Source of the DNA: JANNPJ01 sp965200525
Lineage (GTDB): Bacteria > Actinomycetota > Actinomycetes > Actinomycetales > Kineosporiaceae
DNA: 64,000 nt
Reading direction: 5' to 3'
Assembly (NCBI GenBank): GCA_965200525.1
Contig: OZ241368.1
Coordinates: 6,944,001 to 7,008,000, forward strand
Numbering within the stretch: the first letter of the stretch is position 1; the number at the start of each line of letters is the position of its first letter. Below, piece after piece: positions 58,200 through 64,000 of this stretch. A model generated the notes under the pieces. The model did no database searches. It was not told the origin of the DNA and saw nothing but the letters and a program-made list of their open reading frames with translations. The translations under genes and the position numbers were made by a program.

Positions 58200-58859
58200 T
58201 CAGGTTCGCCGCCGGGACAGCGCGTGCCCCAGCCCGACCAGGAGCACCGCCCCGGCCGCGGTCTCGATTCCGGCCACCACGAGCGAACGGGCCAACCGGC
58301 CGGTGGACGGCGCGACCTCGCTGAACAGGACGCCGACCGGGTGGAACGGCGGGAGTCCGGGCACCAGCAGTTCGGCCAGCACGACCGCGACCCCGCTGAG
58401 CACGACCCAGGCCGGGGTGCTCAGCAGGGGTCTGGTCAGCACCGAGCCGAAGGCCACTCCGGCCAGCGCCGTCAGCAGATGACCGGCGACCCCGGCGAGC
58501 AGTTCGGGCCGCCCGGCCGGGTGAGAGGTGAGCAGTGGATAGAGCACGGCGAAGGCGGCGAGCCCCAGACAGACCAGGTAAGCCACCGCCAGCTCGGCGA
58601 TCCGGACGGCGAGCGCGCTGCCCGCGGTCACCGTGGTGATCGCCGTCTGAACCGGGTCTTGGCTGTTCACCACGCTCACCGTCAGCCAGAGCGCCACCGG
58701 CAGCAGCACGGTCGAGCTGAACCCGTAACAGCCCAGAGCGGTTCCACCGACCGAGGTGCCGGCCACCGTCGTCACGAGGAACAGGACCACCGGTGGCACC
58801 CAGCGCTCGGCCCGCAGTGCGTCGGCGGCCAGGTACCGCACGAGGGCGACGGCCTTCAT
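58200..58859 (-). CDS. Membrane component of an ABC module
   Basis: A 219-aa protein with about six membrane helices (PPVVLFLVTTVAGTSVGGTA, STVLLPVALWLTVSVV, AELAVAYLVCLGLAAFAVLY, PAWVVLSGVAVVLAELLV, SLVVAGIETAAGAVLLVGLG). The layout is that of ABC-2 type permeases, although sequence similarity is not obvious. Its ATG overlaps the stop of the ABC ATPase gene (ATGA), so the two surely form one transporter. Substrate unknown. Confidence 0.78.
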   Translation of the reverse strand: MKAVALVRYLAADALRAERWVPPVVLFLVTTVAGTSVGGTALGCYGFSSTVLLPVALWLTVSVVNSQDPVQTAITTVTAGSALAVRIAELAVAYLVCLGLAAFAVLYPLLTSHPAGRPELLAGVAGHLLTALAGVAFGSVLTRPLLSTPAWVVLSGVAVVLAELLVPGLPPFHPVGVLFSEVAPSTGRLARSLVVAGIETAAGAVLLVGLGHALSRRRT

Positions 58860-59725
58860 GGCCGCTCACCGAGGTGCGGGCCGCCCTCGACGAACGACCA
58901 GTCCTGCGACCGGGCGACGGCCAGGAGGCGATCGGGGTCGTCGGTGAGGACGACGACCTGCCCGTCGGGGTCGGGAACCACCGATCGCACGCCGTCCACG
59001 TCGTCCAGGTCGAGGCTCCGCCGGCCGGAGGGTGCGCCCGTCGATCGAGCCGGGCGCAGCACGAGGCGAGTCAGCCGCCCCGTCGGCGCCTGCGCCTTTT
59101 CGCGCTCGGCCGCGCTCGACTCCACCAGCCGGGAGCCGCTCAACCGGTAGACCGGGTCGCCCGTCTCGACCACGCCCGGACGGTGGGTGCTGACCAGCAG
59201 GCTGCGCCCCTGGGCCCGCGCCGCGAGCAGGACGGTCCGCACCTGCGCGGCGGCCGGCTCGTCCAGCCCGGCGAACGGCTCGTCCAGCACGGTCAGCCGA
59301 GCCTGCGCACCGAGCGCCTGGGCCAGGCCGACCTTCTGGCGGTTGCCTTTGGACAGCTGCCCGATCGGGACGTCAGCCCCCGGGGTCAGGCCGAACTGCT
59401 CCAGCAGGGCCAGCGACCGGTCCCGGACGGCTTCGTGCTCCCGTCCCCGCAGCCGGGCCAGGTGAGCCAGATAGGTGCGCGCGGTCATCCTGGTGTCGGC
59501 CGGCAACCGTTCCGGCAGGTAGGCGACCGAGTGCTGGGGACGCACCGCCGTCCCGCGAGTGGGCTGCGAGGCTCCGGCGACGATCCGCAGCAGGGTGGAC
59601 TTTCCCTCCCCGTTGCCGCCCACCAGCAGGAGGATCGCGCCGTCCTCGATCCGCAGGTCGATCTCGCGAAGCACCCAGGGCCCGCGCCGGAAGTACCGCT
59701 TCCAGACCCCGCCGAGCTCAGCCAC
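58856..59725 (-). CDS. ABC transporter ATP-binding protein
   Basis: A 289-aa ATPase. Walker A is GGNGEGKSTLLRIVAG (with Glu in the loop), the Q-loop region is AYLPERLPADTRMTARTYL, the signature is LSKGNRQKVGLAQAL, Walker B is RLTVLDEPFAGLDEP, and the switch His is in STHRPG. The ABC domain ends near residue 205; the last 80 residues (GRLTRLVLRPARSTGAPSGR, VVPDPDGQVVVLTDDPDRLL) form a small C-terminal domain as in ABC-2 exporters. Start is GTG at 59725, 17 bases after the mnmA stop. Coupled to the permease gene downstream. Confidence 0.92.
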   Translation of the reverse strand: MAELGGVWKRYFRRGPWVLREIDLRIEDGAILLLVGGNGEGKSTLLRIVAGASQPTRGTAVRPQHSVAYLPERLPADTRMTARTYLAHLARLRGREHEAVRDRSLALLEQFGLTPGADVPIGQLSKGNRQKVGLAQALGAQARLTVLDEPFAGLDEPAAAQVRTVLLAARAQGRSLLVSTHRPGVVETGDPVYRLSGSRLVESSAAEREKAQAPTGRLTRLVLRPARSTGAPSGRRSLDLDDVDGVRSVVPDPDGQVVVLTDDPDRLLAVARSQDWSFVEGGPHLGERP

Positions 59726-59741
59726 CCCCGTGCCGGCCAGA

Positions 59742-60875
59742 TCAGGCGGTGGCGCTGATCGTGGCGCTGATGGTGGCGCTGATGGTGGCACTGCCGAGCA
59801 CCCGGGTGCCGGAGTACAGGGCCAGGGTCTGCCCGGCGGCGACCCCGGTGATCGGCTCCACCAGGTCGACCTCCACCGCGGTGGCCGGCGTCCGCGCCAC
59901 GTCCGGACCGGCGCCGTCCGGCCCCAGGGCGCGGATCCGTCCGGGAACCGGTCGGCCGTGGGCCCGTACCTGCACCGACACGTCCTGGCCGACCGCCGGC
60001 AGCGGCCCGCACCAGGTCGCCCGGACGCCACTGATGGCGCTGACCCGCAGTTCCTCCACCGCCCCGACGACCACCGTGTTCGACACCGGCTCGATCGACA
60101 GCACGTACCGCGGCTTGCCGTCGGCGGCCGGCCGGCCGATGGCCAGCCCCCGCCGCTGGCCCACGGTGAACCCGTAGGCGCCGTGGTGCTCGCCGAGCAC
60201 CTCGCCGCTGGAGTCGACCACCGGACCGGGCCGCTCGCCGAACCGCTTCGCCAGCCAGCCCTGCGTGTCGCCGTCCGAGATGAAGCAGATGTCGTGGCTG
60301 TCCGGCTTGGCCGCCACCCGCAGCCCGCGGTCGGCCGCCTCGACCCGGATCTGGTCCTTGGGGGTGTCGCCGAGCGGGAACATCGCCCGGGCCAAACGCT
60401 GGGGGCCGAGCACGGCCAGGACGTAGGACTGGTCCTTGGCCGGGTCGACGGCCCGGTGCAGCTCGGGCCCGTCCGGCCCGGGGAGCACCTGGGCGTAGTG
60501 CCCGGTGGCGACCGCGTCGAAGTCCAGGGCCACGGCCTTGTCCAGCAGGGCCGAGAACTTGATCTTCTCGTTGCAGCGCACACACGGGTTCGGGGTGCGG
60601 CCGGCCTCGTACTCGGCCACGAAGTCGTCGATCACGTCTCGCTCGAACCGCTCGGCCAGGTCCCAGATGTAGAACGGGATGCCCAGGACGTCGGCCGCCC
60701 GACGGGCGTCGCCGGCGTCCTCGATCGTGCAGCAGCCGCGGGCGCCGGCCCGCAGCGTGCTCGGGTTACGGGCCAGGGCCAGGTGGACGCCGACGACCTC
60801 GTGACCGGCCTCGACCGCCCGGGCCGCCGCCACCGCCGAGTCGACGCCGCCGCTCATGGCCGCCAGTACCTTCAC
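59742..60875 (-). CDS. mnmA: tRNA-specific 2-thiouridylase
   Basis: A 377-aa enzyme that thiolates U34 of Glu, Gln and Lys tRNAs using sulfur from a cysteine desulfurase. The PP-loop [10 protein letters not shown] is near residue 9, the catalytic cysteines are in [12 protein letters not shown] and [12 protein letters not shown], and [13 protein letters not shown] is conserved. Start is GTG at 60875, overlapping the stop of the cysteine desulfurase gene (GTGA). The C-terminus is an added Ile-Ser-Ala-Thr repeat from 12-bp units (59749-59796). It is functionally paired with its upstream neighbour, the sulfur donor. Confidence 0.96.
   Translation of the reverse strand: MKVLAAMSGGVDSAVAAARAVEAGHEVVGVHLALARNPSTLRAGARGCCTIEDAGDARRAADVLGIPFYIWDLAERFERDVIDDFVAEYEAGRTPNPCVRCNEKIKFSALLDKAVALDFDAVATGHYAQVLPGPDGPELHRAVDPAKDQSYVLAVLGPQRLARAMFPLGDTPKDQIRVEAADRGLRVAAKPDSHDICFISDGDTQGWLAKRFGERPGPVVDSSGEVLGEHHGAYGFTVGQRRGLAIGRPAADGKPRYVLSIEPVSNTVVVGAVEELRVSAISGVRATWCGPLPAVGQDVSVQVRAHGRPVPGRIRALGPDGAGPDVARTPATAVEVDLVEPITGVAAGQTLALYSGTRVLGSATISATISATISATA
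59749..59796 (-). repeat. 12-bp tandem repeat encoding the MnmA C-terminus
   Basis: GTGGCGCTGATS units at 59749-59760, 59761-59772 and 59773-59784, plus a degenerate fourth (59785-59796). In frame they encode SATI repeats at the extreme end of MnmA. Copy number is likely to vary. Confidence 0.93.
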
Positions 60876-62131
60876 GGTGCCACCTCTTTCAGTGTCGTCG
60901 GATCGCTGGGCGCGGTGGCCGCCAGCCCGGCGCCGCGGGCCCGCTGGACCACCGGGCCGATCGCCTCGGCCAGTTCCTTGACGTCCTGTTCGGTCGAGGT
61001 GTGCCCGAGCGAGAAGCGCAGCGCGCCGCGGGCGACGTCCTCGGGCACGCCCATCGCCAGCAGCACGTGGCTGGGCTGGGGCACTCCGGCCTGGCAGGCC
61101 GAGCCGGTCGAGCACTCGACCCCGCGGGCGTCGAGCAGGTACAAGAGCGAGTCTCCCTCGCAACCGGGAAAGGTGAAGTGGGCGTTGCCCGGCAGCCGGG
61201 TGGGTGGGCCGGCCGGCCCGTCACCGACAACGCCACCGACGGAGTCACCGACCGGCTCACCCCGCAGGACGGCGTCCGGCACCTGCTCCTGCACGGCCCG
61301 TACCAGTTGGTCGCGCAGGCCGGCCAGGCGGGCGGCCTGCTCGGAACGCTCGCGCACGGCCAGGTCGGCGGCCACCGCGAACGAGCGCAGGACGGCGTGA
61401 TCCACCGTGCCCGAGCGGATCCCTCGCTCCTGCCCGCCGCCGTGCAGCAGCGGGACCAGGTCGAGCCCCCGCCGGGCCAGCAGGGCCCCGGCGCCGACCG
61501 GGCCGCCGAGCTTGTGCCCGCTGACGGTCAGGCAGTCCACCCCGAGCGCGGCGAAGTCGACCCCGATCACCCCGACCGCCTGGACGGCGTCGGTGTGCAC
61601 CGGGATGCCGTGCTGGTGGGCCAGGGCGACCACCTCGGTCACCGGCTGGACCGTGCCGACCTCGTTGTTGGCCAGCATCACGGTGATCAGGGCGACCGAC
61701 GCGGCGTCCTCGGCCAGGATCGCGGCCAGGGCCTGTAGGTCGAGCCGGCCGACGCCGTCCACCGGGAGCCAGGTGACTTCGGCCCCCTCGTGCTCGACCA
61801 GCCACTGCACCGAGTCCAGGACGGCGTGGTGCTCGACCGAGGAGGCCAGCACCCGGGTCCGTCTCGGCTCGGCGTCGTGGCGGGCCCAGAACAGGCCCTT
61901 GACGGCCAGGTTGTCGGCCTCGGTGCCACCGGCGGTGAAGATCACCTCGCTCGGGCCGGCGCCGAGGGCGGCGGCCAGCTGCTCGCGGGCCTCCTCGACC
62001 ACGCGCCGGGCCCGCCGCCCGGCGGTGTGCAGGGACGACGCGTTGCCGGTCCGGCCCAGCTGTTCGACCAGCGCGGCGATCGCGAGCGGCTGCATGGGCG
62101 TGGTCGCCGCGTGGTCGAGGTAGGCCGTCAC
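60872..62131 (-). CDS. iscS: Cysteine desulfurase (IscS/NifS family)
   Basis: A 419-aa PLP enzyme taking sulfur from cysteine for tRNA thiolation and Fe-S assembly. PLP Lys is in [14 protein letters not shown], preceded by HTDAVQAVG; the persulfide Cys loop is [17 protein letters not shown] Gly/Val-rich insertion ([20 protein letters not shown]) lies before GNAHFTFPG. Start is GTG at 62131, with TACACT (62139-62144) 7 bases upstream, so the mRNA is probably leaderless. First gene of a run with mnmA. There are no iscU or suf genes nearby, so tRNA thiolation is the likeliest main role. Confidence 0.94.
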   Translation of the reverse strand: MTAYLDHAATTPMQPLAIAALVEQLGRTGNASSLHTAGRRARRVVEEAREQLAAALGAGPSEVIFTAGGTEADNLAVKGLFWARHDAEPRRTRVLASSVEHHAVLDSVQWLVEHEGAEVTWLPVDGVGRLDLQALAAILAEDAASVALITVMLANNEVGTVQPVTEVVALAHQHGIPVHTDAVQAVGVIGVDFAALGVDCLTVSGHKLGGPVGAGALLARRGLDLVPLLHGGGQERGIRSGTVDHAVLRSFAVAADLAVRERSEQAARLAGLRDQLVRAVQEQVPDAVLRGEPVGDSVGGVVGDGPAGPPTRLPGNAHFTFPGCEGDSLLYLLDARGVECSTGSACQAGVPQPSHVLLAMGVPEDVARGALRFSLGHTSTEQDVKELAEAIGPVVQRARGAGLAATAPSDPTTLKEVAP

Positions 62132-62138
62132 ACGTTCG

Positions 62139-62144
62139 AGTGTA
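62139..62144 (-). promoter_or_regulatory. -10 box of the cysteine desulfurase gene (leaderless)
   Basis: TACACT on the minus strand, 7 bases before GTG 62131. Confidence 0.65.
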
Positions 62145-62209
62145 GGCAGGGCTCGTCCCCCGGCACCGCTCGGCCGCCCGAGCCCCGAGGCCCGGCCGGC
62201 CGCGACCGG

Positions 62210-63175
62210 TCAGCCCTTGCGCTTGATGATCTCCTCGGTGGCCTGCGGCAGCACGGCGAACAGGTCGCCGACCACGCCGAAGTCGACCAGTTCGAAGATC
62301 GGCGCTTCGGCGTCCTTGTTCACCGCGACGATGGTCTTCGAGGTCTGCATGCCGGCCCGGTGCTGGATCGCTCCGGAGATGCCGGCCGCGACGTAGAGCT
62401 GCGGCGACACCTGCTTGCCGGTCTGGCCGACCTGGTTGCTGTGCGGGTACCAGCCGGCGTCGACCGCCGCCCGGGACGCACCCACGGCCGCGCCCACGGC
62501 GTCGGCCAGGGCCTCGACCGGGCTGAAGTCGCCGTTGGTGCCGCGCCCGCCGGAGACCACGATGGCGGCCTCGGACAGGTCCGGGCGTCCGCTCTTCTCC
62601 TTGGGCCGGCGCTCGACGATCTTCGCCGTCCGGGCCAGGTCGGAGATGGCCACGGAGACGGTCGTCACCTCCGGGGAGGCGGGGGCGCCGGCGACGGCCT
62701 GCGGCGCGGCCGAGTTGGGCTTGACCGTGATCACCGGCACACCGGTGGTCACGGTGGCCTGGACCGCGTAACCGGCGGCGAACACCGACTGGGTCGTGAC
62801 CGGGCCGCTGTCACCGGCCTGCACGTCGACGGCGTCGGTGATCAGACCGGAGCCGATCTTGATCGCCAGGCGGGCCGCGATCTCCTTGCCCTCGGCCGAG
62901 CTGGGGATCAGCACCGCCGCCGGGGACGACTGGGCGACGATCTGGGCCAGGGCCTCGGCCTTGGGCGCGACCAGGTAGTCCTCCAGGCCGTCCCCCTCGA
63001 CCTGGTAGGCGACCGTGGCGCCGTACTCGGCGAGCGCGGCAGCGGCGTTCTCGAAGCCGTTGCCGATGAAGACGGCGGCCGGCTCGCCGAGCCGCTGGGC
63101 GATCGTGAGCAGCTCGAACGTGGTCTTGCGGACGGCGCCGTCGATGTGGTCGACGAGCACGAGTACCTGCGACAT
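62210..63175 (-). CDS. etfA: Electron transfer flavoprotein subunit alpha
   Basis: A 321-aa subunit holding FAD. The FAD-binding C-terminal domain is clear: [77 protein letters not shown]. It passes electrons from acyl-CoA dehydrogenases to the quinone pool through ETF-quinone oxidoreductase. Follows etfB by 25 bases. Confidence 0.96.
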   Translation of the reverse strand: MSQVLVLVDHIDGAVRKTTFELLTIAQRLGEPAAVFIGNGFENAAAALAEYGATVAYQVEGDGLEDYLVAPKAEALAQIVAQSSPAAVLIPSSAEGKEIAARLAIKIGSGLITDAVDVQAGDSGPVTTQSVFAAGYAVQATVTTGVPVITVKPNSAAPQAVAGAPASPEVTTVSVAISDLARTAKIVERRPKEKSGRPDLSEAAIVVSGGRGTNGDFSPVEALADAVGAAVGASRAAVDAGWYPHSNQVGQTGKQVSPQLYVAAGISGAIQHRAGMQTSKTIVAVNKDAEAPIFELVDFGVVGDLFAVLPQATEEIIKRKG

Positions 63176-63200
63176 CTCAGTCCTTTCTGCGGTAGGGGGG

Positions 63201-63983
63201 TCAGACGAGCTTGGCGCCGGCCAGGTACTCGACCAGCTTGGCCCCGCCCTCGCCGTCGTCGGTGATGATCTGACCGGCCTGACGGGGCGGGCGCGCGGTG
63301 ATCTCCGCGACCGTGGACCACGCCGCGGACAGGCCCACCTCGTCGGCGGACAGGCCCAGATCGGCCAGCGACCAGGTCTGCAACGGCTTCTTCTTGGCCG
63401 CCATGATCCCCTTGAACGAGGGGTAGCGCGGCTCGTTGATCTGGTCGGTCACGCTGATCAGGGCGGGCAGGCTCGCCTCGATGATCTCGGTGCTGGTGTC
63501 GCCGTCACGACGGGCGCGGGCGGTGCCGTTCTCGATCGTCAACTCACTCGCGAACGTCACCTGAGGCAGGCTCAGGCGCTCGGCCAGCATCGCCGGCACC
63601 ACGCTCATCGTCCCGTCGGTCGAGGCCATCCCGGTCATCACGATGTCGTACTCCAGCTTGCCGATGGCCGCGGCCAGCACCTTGGAGGTGGCGATCGAGT
63701 CGGAACCGTGAATGGCGTCGTCCAGCACGTGAACGGCTTCGTGCGCGCCCATCTGGAGGGCCTTGCGCAGCGCGTCGGTGGCCTCGGCCGGCCCGACCGT
63801 GAGCACGGTCACCTTGCCGTCGTCGGCGGCCTCGGCCAGTTTCAGGGCTTCCTCGACGGCGTACTCGTCGAGCTCGGAGAGCAGGCCGTCGACGCCGGAG
63901 CGATCGGTGGTGTTGTCGGCCGCGGAGAACCGGCGGTCCGCCTGCGCGTCCGGTACGTACTTGACGCAAACCACGATGTTCAT
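63201..63983 (-). CDS. etfB: Electron transfer flavoprotein subunit beta
   Basis: A 260-aa subunit of ETF with an AMP site. It starts with MNIVVCVKYVPDAQADRRFS and has DEYAVEEALKLAEAADDGKV and LPALISVTDQINEPRYPSFK GIMAAKKK (the ETF-beta signature region). ATG at 63983 has GAGGCG just upstream; the promoter lies beyond the window. First gene of etfBA. Confidence 0.96.
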   Translation of the reverse strand: MNIVVCVKYVPDAQADRRFSAADNTTDRSGVDGLLSELDEYAVEEALKLAEAADDGKVTVLTVGPAEATDALRKALQMGAHEAVHVLDDAIHGSDSIATSKVLAAAIGKLEYDIVMTGMASTDGTMSVVPAMLAERLSLPQVTFASELTIENGTARARRDGDTSTEIIEASLPALISVTDQINEPRYPSFKGIMAAKKKPLQTWSLADLGLSADEVGLSAAWSTVAEITARPPRQAGQIITDDGEGGAKLVEYLAGAKLV

Positions 63984-64000
63984 GAGCGCCTCTCGACTCG

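Overview
The window is high-GC DNA from a free-living actinobacterium. The evidence is an HU protein with a long lysine/alanine tail, an NdgR-type IclR regulator divergent from leuCD, GatCAB amidotransferase, and many genes whose -10 box (TANNNT) lies 6-8 bases before the start codon, as expected for leaderless mRNAs. From memory, the housekeeping gene order (hup, leuD, leuC, iclR, gltX, FAH gene, leuB, serA, ilvC, ilvN, ilvB, gatB, gatA, gatC, ligA, a MetE-like gene, mnmA, cysteine desulfurase, etfA, etfB) matches a block of the Mycobacterium tuberculosis chromosome around Rv2986c-Rv3029c. The genes inserted between these are lineage-specific. A chemoreceptor and four GGDEF-EAL proteins suggest a motile or surface-responsive organism. 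I cannot resolve genus.

Layout. 1-7.7 kb: murA (cut by the left edge), hup, leuDC with divergent ndgR, a MerR regulator, a small unknown gene, tRNA-Glu, tRNA-Gln and gltX. 7.8-18 kb: a secreted subtilase followed at once by a GGDEF-EAL protein; a FAH-family enzyme divergent from a conserved gene; an XRE regulator with a membrane protein; and a ChvE-like sugar-binding lipoprotein with a chemoreceptor. 18-30.5 kb: cimA, a rhomboid-like protein, ilvE, leuB, a gamma-glutamyltransferase, serA and ilvBNC. 30.5-37.5 kb: two tandem GGDEF-EAL proteins and ilvD. 37.6-41 kb: a CbiX-like chelatase, a retron (reverse transcriptase plus upstream msr-msd-like RNA) and a sugar-dehydrogenase lipoprotein. 41-50 kb: a fourth GGDEF-EAL protein, gatCAB, a YdeI-like protein, a GNAT, a DsbA-like protein and nhaA. 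50-64 kb: a flavoprotein dehydrogenase, two MFS transporters, ligA, a MetE-like protein, an ABC module, mnmA, a cysteine desulfurase and etfBA.

Functionally the window holds most of branched-chain amino acid biosynthesis (cimA, leuB, leuCD, ilvBN, ilvC, ilvD, ilvE) plus serA. Two of its transcription units carry attenuator-like leaders: ilvBNC is clear, cimA is a candidate. leuCD and ndgR share one operator-like inverted repeat. gltX, tRNA-Gln, tRNA-Glu and gatCAB together point to indirect Gln-tRNA synthesis.

The most unusual element is the retron at about 38.35-39.92 kb. It has a complete reverse transcriptase with YADD and VTG motifs. Upstream lies a roughly 163-nt RNA whose ends pair as a1/a2 (12 contiguous pairs plus 4 more). 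There is a promoter-like -10 at the expected place and no obvious effector gene next to it.
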